From NCBI GenBank assembly GCA_019637615.1, contig JAHBVJ010000001.1:124001-188000 (forward strand): DNA of 64,000 nucleotides, given 5' to 3'. The position numbers and the translations under genes were made by a program. Under the pieces are notes generated by a model that was not told where the DNA came from, did not search any database, and saw nothing but the letters and a program-made list of their open reading frames with translations. Origin of the DNA: Anaerolineae bacterium. GTDB lineage: Bacteria; Chloroflexota; Anaerolineae; Aggregatilineales; UBA2796. This document shows positions 1 to 7,652 of the stretch, one piece after another (position 1 is the stretch's first letter; each line of letters starts with the position of its first letter).

Positions 1-378
1 GCAGCAGGCATTTTGATGCAACACTTGATCATCGTGCAAGCGGTCAAGGGCGATCCGAGCGCGATTGGTACACCGATTGCTTACGGTGAAGACTCTGACG
101 TTTATGAAAGCGGCGGGCATCGTCCGCGTGGCATCGATGACGAGCGCCTGAACACGCCCATCGAGTCACTTGACCTGAGCGTGCGCGTTTTCAACTCGCT
201 GAAGCGGACAGGCATTACCACCGTCGGTGAAGTGCTGGAAATGCTGGATCGTGGCCCTGATGCCATGCTGGCAATTCGCAACTTCGGTGAGAAGTCGCTG
301 GATGAGTTGGTAACACGGCTGAAGGAAAAAGGGTTCCTGCCGCAAGATACCGACATCAAGGCACCGGGCTTGCCATAA
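1..378 (+). CDS. rpoA: RNA polymerase alpha subunit, C-terminal part (5' truncated)
   Basis: This is the last 125 codons of the alpha subunit; the gene begins before the window. The frame is open from base 1. The C-terminal domain (alphaCTD) is complete: it opens near TPIESLDLSVRVFNSLKR and continues through the helix-hairpin-helix region IRNFGEKSLDELVTRL. This is the part of alpha that touches promoter UP elements and activators. The domain follows a short linker (roughly residues 30-50 of the visible part). Gene order rpoA-rplQ-truA-rplM-rpsI is the standard bacterial alpha-operon end, which supports the call. Nothing looks broken; only the N-terminal dimerisation domain is outside the window. 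Confidence 0.97.
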   Translation, partial: AAGILMQHLIIVQAVKGDPSAIGTPIAYGEDSDVYESGGHRPRGIDDERLNTPIESLDLSVRVFNSLKRTGITTVGEVLEMLDRGPDAMLAIRNFGEKSLDELVTRLKEKGFLPQDTDIKAPGLP

Positions 379-391
379 CAAGTATGAAGTC

Positions 392-423
392 ATCCCTGTC
401 ACAGCCATCGCCGTGACAGGGAT
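392..423 (+). terminator. Perfect hairpin between rpoA and rplQ (no U-tract)
   Basis: An 11-bp perfect stem (392-402 with 413-423) closes a 10-nt loop, 13 nt after the rpoA stop. No run of T follows, so it is not a textbook intrinsic terminator. Between two co-directional operon genes it could be a partial terminator, an RNase processing site or an mRNA-stabilising hairpin. Confidence 0.55.
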
Positions 424-553
424 ATAGAACACATTTCAATAGACGACCTGTTAGCGCGTCTTTAAACACAGCTACCCGCCTCCAAATAGCGACATCAACG
501 TACGCGGTGCGATGTTGTGTAGGGAGGTGGCTTATCTAAGGAAGTGAGGAAGT

Positions 554-1345
554 ATGAGACACCGCAAGTTTGGAAAACATCTGGGTCGCAGTGTAGGGCA
601 ACGTAATGCTCTACGTCGTACCCTGATCACCCAACTTTTCGCTTACGAACGCATCAAGACCACGCAGACGAAGGCGCAAGCTATTCGTGGCGCGGCTGAA
701 CATATGATTACGATGGCGAAACGCAGCCTCGTTCACCCTGATCCGATGCGCAAAGTGCATATCCGCCGTATCCTGAATGGTCGGTTGGACAGCCCCGATG
801 TTGTGGACAAGGTGATCACGGAATTGGCTCCGCGTTATTCAGAACGCCCCGGTGGGTATACCCGCATTTATAAACTTGGCCCCCGCAAGGGTGACAGCGC
901 CGAGATGGTGCTGATCGAATTGGTTGACCGCCCGACGGACTCGGAAGTCTCGACTGGTGCGGCTGGTGCAGTACAGAATGTGACGGGTCGTGCGCGTGGA
1001 CTGCTCAACCGTCTACGTGGACGTGGTCAACAGGCTGGAACGAGCGGAACAGCCGCTTCTGCTAGCAGCGAGGCAACCAGCAGCCGTGATAAGCTGACCC
1101 GCATCGAAGGCATTGGGCCGAAGGTGCAGCAAGCGTTGTATGACGCTGGCATCACGACCTTCGAGCAGGTAGCCAATACATCGGGCGAGGAATTGACCCG
1201 CATCGTCAAGGAAGAGAAGAAGGTCAACATGGTGGGCGACGCCACGACGTGGCCCAAGCAAGCCAAGTTGATCGTCGATGGCGATGAAGCTGGCCTGAAG
1301 GAATATCAGGATCGGCTGGTTGGTGGACGCGAACCCGGCGAATAA
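554..1345 (+). CDS. rplQ: Ribosomal protein bL17 with C-terminal helix-hairpin-helix extension
   Basis: Residues 1-120 are a normal bL17, opening MRHRKFGKHLGRSVGQRNAL and including the segment SERPGGYTRIYKLGPRKGD; bL17 sits at the exit-tunnel side of the 50S subunit. Typical bL17 is about 115-130 residues, but this one is 263. After a low-complexity basic and Ser/Ala linker (about 125-175) comes a second domain, residues 176-258, with LTRIEGIGPKVQQALYDAGI, the pattern of a helix-hairpin-helix of the DUF4332/DNA-repair type. The frame is continuous with no stop or frameshift, so the fusion is real in this sequence. The start ATG follows a purine-rich stretch (aaggaagtgagg). The extension's function is unknown; such domains usually bind nucleic acid. 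Confidence 0.95.
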   Translation: MRHRKFGKHLGRSVGQRNALRRTLITQLFAYERIKTTQTKAQAIRGAAEHMITMAKRSLVHPDPMRKVHIRRILNGRLDSPDVVDKVITELAPRYSERPGGYTRIYKLGPRKGDSAEMVLIELVDRPTDSEVSTGAAGAVQNVTGRARGLLNRLRGRGQQAGTSGTAASASSEATSSRDKLTRIEGIGPKVQQALYDAGITTFEQVANTSGEELTRIVKEEKKVNMVGDATTWPKQAKLIVDGDEAGLKEYQDRLVGGREPGE

Positions 1346-1380
1346 GCCGTTACCGTCCGCCAAGATGCCGCAGATCGATC

Positions 1381-2199
1381 ATGCGCTATAAAGCGATTGT
1401 CGCCTACGATGGCAGCGCGTATCAAGGATTTCAGAAGTTGGCGGGAACGCAGCCTTCTGTACTTGGGACAATAACGCGGGTAATCGAGCAGATCAATGGC
1501 GCAGAAGTCAAGGTGCTAGGGGCGGGGCGGACGGATGCAGGAGTCCACGCGACAGGTCAGGTGATTGCCTTTGACTTGCCAACGTGGAAACACAACGTTG
1601 AGACCTTGTTACAAGCGCTCAACGCGACCTTACCAACTGATATCGCGATACTGCGGTTGGAGCATACCCAACCGGATTTTCATCCGCGTTTCGAGGCTCG
1701 CAGTCGCACTTATCGTTACCTTGTGTACGAAGCGCCGATTCGTCATCCGCTGCTGGCAGGAACACATTGGCACATCCGCCCATTTCAGGGGCAAGTATTG
1801 GATGTTGACAAGATGAATGCTGCCGCAGCACAATTAATCGGCACGCACGACTTTGCCAGTGTAGGCACGCCACCAGAAGATCATAACGGTGGCAGCAAAA
1901 GTTCGGTTCGGGAAATGTTCCGATCCGAATGGCGCGAACAGCCGCACGAATTAGGGCGTGTAATAGCGTACACAATCGAGGCGAACGCCTTCTTGTATCA
2001 TATGGTACGCACCATCGTTCATGCGTTGGTGGACGTGGGCGCAGCCCGACTGACACTCGATTCGTTCGAAGAAAACTTTCAGGCGAGGGATCGCAGCCGT
2101 TTTCGCAGACTCGCACCGGCGCACGGTCTAACCCTGATTTCAGTGAGTTATGACGATAGCGGGACGACGCCCGCTGGAGAAAAACAACATGACATTTAA
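1381..2199 (+). CDS. truA: tRNA pseudouridine(38-40) synthase TruA
   Basis: TruA converts uridines 38-40 in the tRNA anticodon arm to pseudouridine. The 272-residue protein is of normal length. The catalytic Asp lies in [15 protein letters not shown] near residue 52. The family motifs [10 protein letters not shown] and [17 protein letters not shown] are also present. It lies 35 nt after rplQ and its 3' end overlaps the rplM start by 11 nt, so it is part of the ribosomal-protein transcript. The ribosome binding site is weak; the start was chosen because [17 protein letters not shown] is the conserved N-terminus. Confidence 0.96.
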   Translation: MRYKAIVAYDGSAYQGFQKLAGTQPSVLGTITRVIEQINGAEVKVLGAGRTDAGVHATGQVIAFDLPTWKHNVETLLQALNATLPTDIAILRLEHTQPDFHPRFEARSRTYRYLVYEAPIRHPLLAGTHWHIRPFQGQVLDVDKMNAAAAQLIGTHDFASVGTPPEDHNGGSKSSVREMFRSEWREQPHELGRVIAYTIEANAFLYHMVRTIVHALVDVGAARLTLDSFEENFQARDRSRFRRLAPAHGLTLISVSYDDSGTTPAGEKQHDI

Positions 2200-2821
2200 A
2201 ACATACACACCATCGGCAGATACCCTTGAACGTAAGTGGTGGGTGGTGGATGCGGCGGGTATGACTCTGGGGCGTCTAGCTTCCCGCGTTGCTCATATCC
2301 TCCGTGGCAAGCACAAGACGGTGTTCGTGCCCCACCTTGACACGGGCGATTTCGTGATCGTACTGAACTCCGACAAAGTGACCGTCACCGGAGATCGGCT
2401 CGACACCAAGCTGTACCGTCGCCACTCGCAATATGCTGGCGGCTTCCGTGAAATCAACCTGCGCGACTTAATGGCGAAGCATTCCGACCGCGTGATCGAA
2501 ATCGCGGTGAAGGGTATGCTCCCGCATAACAAATTGGGTCGCCAGATGATCAAGAAGCTCAAGGTCTATAAGGGTGATTCGCACCCACATGCTGCCCAGA
2601 AACCACAGCCGCTAGAAGTCATGAAGGTCAACGTGACCACATGGCGTCCGAAGGCCGCTGCGAAGACGGAAGCGCCAGACGGTAAGGTCTTCGAACCGGG
2701 TACGTATGTGCCTAGCAGCGAAGATAAGCCCCAAAATTGGAAGGCTGTCGCGGAGAAGGTCAAGAACCAACCCGCATTGCGACGCGCGGCTAAGACCAAG
2801 AGCGAGTCCAAAGGCGAGTAG
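2189..2821 (+). CDS. rplM: Ribosomal protein uL13 with C-terminal extension
   Basis: uL13 is an early-assembly 50S protein. The core (about residues 1-142) shows [38 protein letters not shown] and [12 protein letters not shown] start at 2189 ([12 protein letters not shown]) because GGAGA lies about 9 nt upstream and this matches the family start; an in-frame ATG 13 codons earlier lies inside truA and would add an unrelated peptide. The 210-residue length exceeds the usual 140-150: the last 65 or so residues form a charged Lys/Ala/Pro tail. It overlaps truA by 11 nt, suggesting translational coupling, and is followed by rpsI 47 nt later, the usual pair. Confidence 0.96.
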   Translation: MTFKTYTPSADTLERKWWVVDAAGMTLGRLASRVAHILRGKHKTVFVPHLDTGDFVIVLNSDKVTVTGDRLDTKLYRRHSQYAGGFREINLRDLMAKHSDRVIEIAVKGMLPHNKLGRQMIKKLKVYKGDSHPHAAQKPQPLEVMKVNVTTWRPKAAAKTEAPDGKVFEPGTYVPSSEDKPQNWKAVAEKVKNQPALRRAAKTKSESKGE

Positions 2822-2868
2822 CAAGGCATCGAAGGCAACGACTAAGGTTGACGAAGGATATATAAACA

Positions 2869-3264
2869 ATGGCTGATCAGTACTTTGAAGGTGTCGGACG
2901 CCGTAAGGAAGCCAGCGCTCGCGTTCGTTTGCACCCCGGTGGCACTGGCAAGATCTTGATCAATGATAAAGATGGCGCGGAGTTCTTCCCCCGTCTGGGC
3001 GATCTCGATAAGGTGCTCGCCCCACTGCGCGTGGCTAATGCCGAAGGTACCTATAACGTGACGGTTCACGTTTCGGGCGGCGGCATCACTGGGCAATCGT
3101 CGGCGGTCGAATTAGGCGTGGCGCGTGCGCTCGTCAAGTCCGACCCTGAGCTGAAGTCGGCGCTGCGTAAGGCAGGCCACCTCACCCGTGACGCCCGCGT
3201 CAAGGAACGTAAGAAACCGGGTCTGCGTCGTGCGCGTAAGGCACCAACCTATACCAAGCGTTAA
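2869..3264 (+). CDS. rpsI: Ribosomal protein uS9
   Basis: uS9 is a 30S head protein whose basic C-terminal tail reaches the P-site tRNA. All 131 residues fit: FEGVGRRKEASARVRL at the N-terminus, SSAVELGVARALVKSDPEL in the middle, and the tail ending in APTYTKR, equivalent to the usual Ser-Lys-Arg end. GAAGGA precedes the ATG at good spacing. It is the last gene of the cluster; a heptad repeat and a strong terminator follow. Confidence 0.97.
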   Translation: MADQYFEGVGRRKEASARVRLHPGGTGKILINDKDGAEFFPRLGDLDKVLAPLRVANAEGTYNVTVHVSGGGITGQSSAVELGVARALVKSDPELKSALRKAGHLTRDARVKERKKPGLRRARKAPTYTKR

Positions 3265-3268
3265 GAAA

Positions 3269-3303
3269 AGTACTGAGTGCTTGGTCCTTAGTGCTAAGTA
3301 AAT
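3269..3303 (+). repeat. Degenerate heptad repeat after rpsI (five units)
   Basis: Five consecutive 7-bp units, agtactg agtgctt ggtcctt agtgcta agtaaat, begin 4 nt after the rpsI stop. The last units recur exactly (agtgcta agtaaat) after tpiA at 52301-52321, also just after a stop codon and before a terminator. A dispersed heptameric repeat family is the simplest reading. Confidence 0.7.
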
Positions 3304-3379
3304 GCAGTTTGGTCGTCGCGATGACAACTAAATTGTAGATAATTCGATACGCGTTGGGAATAGTGATAGAAAACAGTGA

Positions 3380-3409
3380 AGGACAGTCAACGTTGGCTGT
3401 CCTTTATTT
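3380..3409 (+). terminator. Intrinsic terminator of the ribosomal cluster
   Basis: A 10-bp stem (3380-3389 with 3394-3403, one G-T pair) with loop acgt is followed by ttatttg. It lies 116 nt after rpsI and before a gene on the opposite strand. Confidence 0.85.
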
Positions 3410-3457
3410 GTGTAAGGTACTGTTGCGCTATGCCGCACGACGAGAGACTGTGAAGCG

Positions 3458-3919
3458 TTAGGTAGTAGGACTCCCTGCTACTGTCCGCAACAGCCAAGCA
3501 ATCGCGTCCTCACGATCCGTAAAGACTTCCCACGCTACTTTCCACTGCGCATGAATGCGAGCAAATAACTGCGCCAGTTGAACACTGAGCGAGTTTTTTA
3601 CCACGATCACAGAGCGTCCGCGTAATGCTTCGGAGGCAAAGTTACTTAACTCGGTGCTGCGCTGACGCAGATAGAAGGTCGAGTCGATTGCAGAGAAATC
3701 GTGAATGACGGCATAGGGCTTGCCCGAAGGCCATGCCTCTAAGTGAGATTTGACCGCCTCAAACCATGCGTCGATAGCCGCGCGGGACACTTCCTTCAAC
3801 TCGAAGCATAAAATGGTGTGTTCGTACAACCATTCAGTTGTCAAACCTTGATGTACATCTTCACGTGTTGTTACTGGTCGGTTTGGGATTGGGGTAGCAA
3901 CCACTTGTTGATCTCCCAT
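3458..3919 (-). CDS. Hypothetical STAS/SpoIIAA-like protein
   Basis: The 153-residue protein has no signal peptide or membrane segment. The pattern of alternating strands and helices, with YAVIHDFSAI in the middle and VFTDREDAIAWLLRTV near the end, resembles SpoIIAA-like/STAS proteins, which commonly end with an acidic segment and an AxxWL helix. This is a fold-level guess only. No catalytic residue is recognisable. It is a single gene, convergent with the rpsI terminator and divergent from the 4106 gene, with a weak ribosome binding site. It could act in protein-protein signalling, but nothing here proves that. Confidence 0.7.
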   Translation of the reverse strand: MGDQQVVATPIPNRPVTTREDVHQGLTTEWLYEHTILCFELKEVSRAAIDAWFEAVKSHLEAWPSGKPYAVIHDFSAIDSTFYLRQRSTELSNFASEALRGRSVIVVKNSLSVQLAQLFARIHAQWKVAWEVFTDREDAIAWLLRTVAGSPTT

Positions 3920-4105
3920 ATTTACACTCTACATAATTCTAGCTACGCAAGGTACGCCCTATGAGTCACAAACTTGTATGTATCCTGTTTGTGCTGTGTG
4001 TGCCATGCGTGAGGTCACATTACAGAATCGTTCGCGCGATTGATTATAAAAGGTGAACTCCTATAGCATAGACTCCGAATGGAGATCAGTGGGGGAATAT
4101 CATCT

Positions 4106-4804
4106 ATGTTTGGCGGAACACGCTGGATGTTCAGAGGAATTATCTTCATCGTTGCTGTTGGAGTAGCTATTGTTCAGCGCTTTGCAGGAGGCGATCCAAA
4201 CGCCGTTACTACCCTTAATTTGAAACCCGGTGACGTTTTTACCGATACTTTCACAGACAATCGCAACCATTGGAATATCGCTGATTCGGAACGGGTGCGA
4301 TACGTCATCGGCAACGGAACGTATGCTATCACCGTCAAACGTGATAATTGGGCAACATGGCCCGGCCCAAGTCTGTTGTTCCCAGAAAATATCGATGTGC
4401 AGGTTGAGGCCACACTCCCCAACGTTGATGCGAGTGTCAATTGGGCGATGGGCATCGCTGTGCGGGCAGCGACAAGAGATAGTGATGCTCGTTTTTATGT
4501 GTACGAAGTCACGGCAACGGGCTTGTGGCGATTCCGCGCTCACCTAGACTCCAATGAGTGGAAGTTGATCGCATCGGGCAAGGTTGGTTACTTTGTAGAC
4601 CCTAAACAAACCCATACGCTGCGTTTGATTGCGAAAGGGAATAGCTTTACGCTAGGACTAAATGGCAAACAGCTCATCCAGCTTAGCGACGATAGTTTGC
4701 CATCGGATGGTAATCCCAAGTATTTGAAACTATACGCACTCAACATTGAAACGGGTATCACCGACATACAATTCCATAATCTGACCGTTTTAGTGCCACA
4801 ATAG
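4106..4804 (+). CDS. Membrane-anchored concanavalin-like (DUF1080-type) protein
   Basis: The 232-residue protein starts with one hydrophobic helix (about residues 5-25, GIIFIVAVGVAIVQ), so it is anchored or exported. The rest is beta-rich and reads like a LamG/DUF1080 jelly roll: DTFTDNRNHWN opens it, and the segments GIAVRAATRDSDARFYVYEV, LRLIAKGNSFTLGLNGK and ITDIQFHNLTV are typical of this fold. No catalytic residues can be assigned, so sugar or polymer binding is an inference. I start at 4106 because gggggaa lies 8 nt upstream; an ATG at 4079 would add 9 residues but lacks a binding site. The kinase gene follows closely. Confidence 0.8.
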   Translation: MFGGTRWMFRGIIFIVAVGVAIVQRFAGGDPNAVTTLNLKPGDVFTDTFTDNRNHWNIADSERVRYVIGNGTYAITVKRDNWATWPGPSLLFPENIDVQVEATLPNVDASVNWAMGIAVRAATRDSDARFYVYEVTATGLWRFRAHLDSNEWKLIASGKVGYFVDPKQTHTLRLIAKGNSFTLGLNGKQLIQLSDDSLPSDGNPKYLKLYALNIETGITDIQFHNLTVLVPQ

Positions 4805-4918
4805 CTAGAGTAACGCGCTTCTTGTCTATGACACATGCATACCGCTAAGGTGTCACCTTGCCGTTTTATAGATGCACTGTGTTATAGTGTGCCTATTGAA
4901 CCATTTCTAGTGAATGCG

Positions 4919-6574
4919 ATGCCAACGCTACTTACTCAACTGCCCGGTTTGATCTGGACAACTGATCGCGAGCTTCAGATCACTGAATTTACTGGCAGTG
5001 ACGTCAAACGGTTCGCGCTGGAAAAACTGAATGTGCAAGGCGCAAATATCGCGCAGCTCGTTCCATATATCGATGTTGTACGTATTTACGGGGACGTGAA
5101 TGACATTGCTGAAGCGCATAGACAAGCACTGCAAGGCAAGACAATCATTTGCGAAGCATCGTTCCGAGGGATCGACATCTGGTTCCGGTTAAGAATCGTC
5201 CCCTATCTAGATGCGGATGATACTATCATCGGGTGCTTGGGCACGGCCTTCGATATTTATCAAAATAAACACATCGAACATCTTTTGGAGCAGCGTGAAG
5301 TTGAACGCCGATTGACCCAACAATCGCTGGATAATGCCCGCACCGAACTTGAACAGCGCATTCAAGAACGTACCGTCGTCTTACGTGAACTCAACAACAA
5401 GCTGATCAAAGAGATCGAGATTCGCGAGCAGGCAGAGGCCACCGCACGGCGTGAACAAGCCATTTCCGAGGGCTTGCGCCAAGTCGCGCTGATCCTCAGT
5501 TCCACGCTTGACCTAGACAGCGTGTTGCAGCGTATTCTGGATACGTTGGAGACGGTCGTTCCGCATAACACTGCGGAGATCGTTTTGTTGAAAAATGGTG
5601 CGCTGCGGGTGGTAAAATTTCACGGGGATTACCTGAATCAAACTTATATCGACTGGATGACGGAGACTGAATTTACGGTCGATGAATATCCCACCTACCG
5701 CACCATCATTGCCAGTGATGAGCCACTGCTGATCCCCGACGTGCTAGAGTCGCAGATATGGAGACCGCAGCCTAACAGCACATGGATACGATCTTATGTC
5801 GGGGCACGCATCGCGTTTGATGGTCACGTATTCGGATGCTTGAACCTCAGCGCAAAAACGCCGGGATTCTTCACCGAGCATCACGCCGACCTGCTGAAAG
5901 TCTTCGCCGCGCAAGCCGCCGTCGCGATTCGGAACGCGCAGTATCACGAACAATCGCAATCGCTGGCGATCCTTGAAGAACGACAACTGTTGGCACGTGA
6001 ATTACATGATGCGGTCAGTCAGACCCTGCTTTCTGCGCATATGTTTGCCGAGAGTTTGTCGCGCATCGTGGAGCGCGATCCGACGGGAGTGACGGAGGGG
6101 CTGAACTACCTCCGGCGCACTATTCGAGGCGCGTTGGCGGAACTGCGTGCATTATTGGTGGAACTGCGTCCAGCCTCACTGTTGCAGGCGAACCTCAAGA
6201 CGTTGATCGAGCAGTTGGCGGAGGCGGTCGCCAGCCGGAAAGAGATCGATATTCAACTAGAGCAAGTCAATGAATATAACTTGCCCGATACCGTGAAGGT
6301 GGTCGTCTACCGCGTCGTCCAAGAAGCGCTCAACAATATCGTCAAACATGCGTATGCCCGCCAGATCGTGATTCACATTCAACATATCGAGAACAGCGGC
6401 ATCGAGCTATGCGTGAGCGATGACGGTCGCGGATTCGATATGCGGCATATCACGAGCGACCACATGGGGTTGGCGATTATGCAAGAACGCGCGAATGAAA
6501 TCAACGCACACCTAACTATCGAAAGCCGAGTTGGCATTGGTACCAAGATTGTGTTTACATGGACACCAGTATAA
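4919..6574 (+). CDS. PAS-GAF sensor histidine kinase (NarX/DesK type)
   Basis: The protein is a two-component sensor kinase. Domain order: PAS (about 1-115), coiled coil (120-190), GAF (195-345), HisKA_3 dimerisation domain with the phospho-accepting His363 in [15 protein letters not shown], then the ATPase domain (N box [14 protein letters not shown]1 box DDGRGFD). There is no membrane segment, so it is cytoplasmic; the ligands of PAS and GAF are unknown. I start at [11 protein letters not shown] because the extra 28 residues upstream look non-coding and contain a possible -10 element (tatagt at 4883). The regulator gene overlaps its 3' end by 16 nt, so the two form a pair. Confidence 0.93.
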   Translation: MPTLLTQLPGLIWTTDRELQITEFTGSDVKRFALEKLNVQGANIAQLVPYIDVVRIYGDVNDIAEAHRQALQGKTIICEASFRGIDIWFRLRIVPYLDADDTIIGCLGTAFDIYQNKHIEHLLEQREVERRLTQQSLDNARTELEQRIQERTVVLRELNNKLIKEIEIREQAEATARREQAISEGLRQVALILSSTLDLDSVLQRILDTLETVVPHNTAEIVLLKNGALRVVKFHGDYLNQTYIDWMTETEFTVDEYPTYRTIIASDEPLLIPDVLESQIWRPQPNSTWIRSYVGARIAFDGHVFGCLNLSAKTPGFFTEHHADLLKVFAAQAAVAIRNAQYHEQSQSLAILEERQLLARELHDAVSQTLLSAHMFAESLSRIVERDPTGVTEGLNYLRRTIRGALAELRALLVELRPASLLQANLKTLIEQLAEAVASRKEIDIQLEQVNEYNLPDTVKVVVYRVVQEALNNIVKHAYARQIVIHIQHIENSGIELCVSDDGRGFDMRHITSDHMGLAIMQERANEINAHLTIESRVGIGTKIVFTWTPV

Positions 6575-7230
6575 CTAAAGGCAGCAGTGAACATCCCATC
6601 CGCGTGATTATGGTCGATGACCATGACATGGTGCGGCGTGGATTAGCCATGTACATTGCTGAAGCACCGAGCATCGCACTGGTAGGCGAGGCGTCTAACG
6701 GCCCCGATGCGATTCACCTATGCCGTGATTTCCATCCCGATGTGGTGCTGATGGATCTCGTCATGCCGGGTATGGACGGCATCCACACGATCAGAGCTAT
6801 TTTGGTGGAACAACCAGACGTGCGAATTATCGCGCTGACGAGCTATCAGGACGAGGAGATGGTGAATAATGCCCTCGCGGCGGGGGCGATCAGCTATTTG
6901 TTGAAAAACGCATCCTCGCAAGAGATCGCCAAAGCGATCCATGATGCGTATGCGGGCAGACCATCGCTCTCACCGGAGATCGCGAAGGCACTGATCAACC
7001 GTATTGCCAACCCGCAGCAAGTGCATCGCCAAGAGTTTGACCTCACGGTGCGGGAACGCGAGGTGTTAACGCTGATGGTGCGCGGATTGACGAACCCTGA
7101 GATCGCGGAGAAGTTGTCTATCAGTTTTTCTACGGTGCGCTTCCATGTGAGTAGCATTTTGTCGAAGCTGGATGTCACTAATCGAGTAGAAGCTGTGCGG
7201 TTGGCGTTGCAACATCACCTAGTCAACTGA
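6559..7230 (+). CDS. NarL/LuxR-family response regulator
   Basis: The receiver domain (about residues 10-130) has the acidic pair in VIMVDDHDM, the phospho-acceptor Asp66 in [11 protein letters not shown], a switch residue in ALTSY and the Lys in YLLKNA. A LuxR-type helix-turn-helix (about 155-220) follows, with [20 protein letters not shown] and the recognition helix [15 protein letters not shown]. It should be phosphorylated by the upstream kinase, whose 3' end it overlaps by 16 nt. Its target genes are unknown. A 9-bp inverted repeat with a 2-nt centre (7217-7236) covers its stop codon. Confidence 0.95.
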   Translation: MDTSITKGSSEHPIRVIMVDDHDMVRRGLAMYIAEAPSIALVGEASNGPDAIHLCRDFHPDVVLMDLVMPGMDGIHTIRAILVEQPDVRIIALTSYQDEEMVNNALAAGAISYLLKNASSQEIAKAIHDAYAGRPSLSPEIAKALINRIANPQQVHRQEFDLTVREREVLTLMVRGLTNPEIAEKLSISFSTVRFHVSSILSKLDVTNRVEAVRLALQHHLVN

Positions 7231-7236
7231 CTAGGT
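7217..7236. repeat. Near-perfect palindrome over the regulator stop codon
   Basis: Two 9-bp arms (7217-7225 and 7228-7236) are separated by 2 nt and include the stop codon at 7228-7230. A run of A follows on the + strand, so on the - strand it would be preceded, not followed, by T; it is not an ordinary terminator for either direction. An operator-like or mRNA-end hairpin role is possible. Confidence 0.5.
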
Positions 7237-7318
7237 AAAAAACTAGCCTGCGTTCTGGTCTGAACTCGACTGCCGACTGATGTTACTAACATGTTAGGTC
7301 GATTATACTGAGGGCATA

Positions 7319-7494
7319 ATATCCAGTGAGACAGTAACCCTGTCATAATACTGAGATAACCGTTCAATTTCGTTGCACTCAGCCCATACATCGTCGCACA
7401 TCATACTCTCACTGCACTCACGTCGCACACTGTCACCATTCGCAGCAGCCTGACGGTTATCCCAGTCTTATAGAGGGTAATGGACACTGGATAT
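7319..7494. repeat. 176-bp imperfect hairpin with perfect inverted ends (MITE-like or structured RNA)
   Basis: The ends atatccagtg (7319-7328) and cactggatat (7485-7494) are perfect inverted copies. A second 15-bp arm pair (7350-7364 with 7452-7466, one mismatch and one G-T) lies inside, with partial pairing between them, so the whole block folds into one long stem over an 87-nt apex. It fills much of the 422-bp gap between the response regulator and the DUF3352 gene and contains no credible reading frame. The right end is followed by tttt. A miniature inverted-repeat element or a structured RNA would both fit. Confidence 0.6.
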
Positions 7495-7652
7495 TTTTGA
7501 TTCTACACTCCAGCCCTAACCTCCTGTTATTCGATTCTTCAACTACCGATTAAGCGCATCGCTCCTATTACGTGCTATCATGCGGATTATGGCGTGTTGG
7601 TAAGCCAATTCGCCTACATTTCGCGCCTAATTTGTTCTTAGGAGCATGTAAG

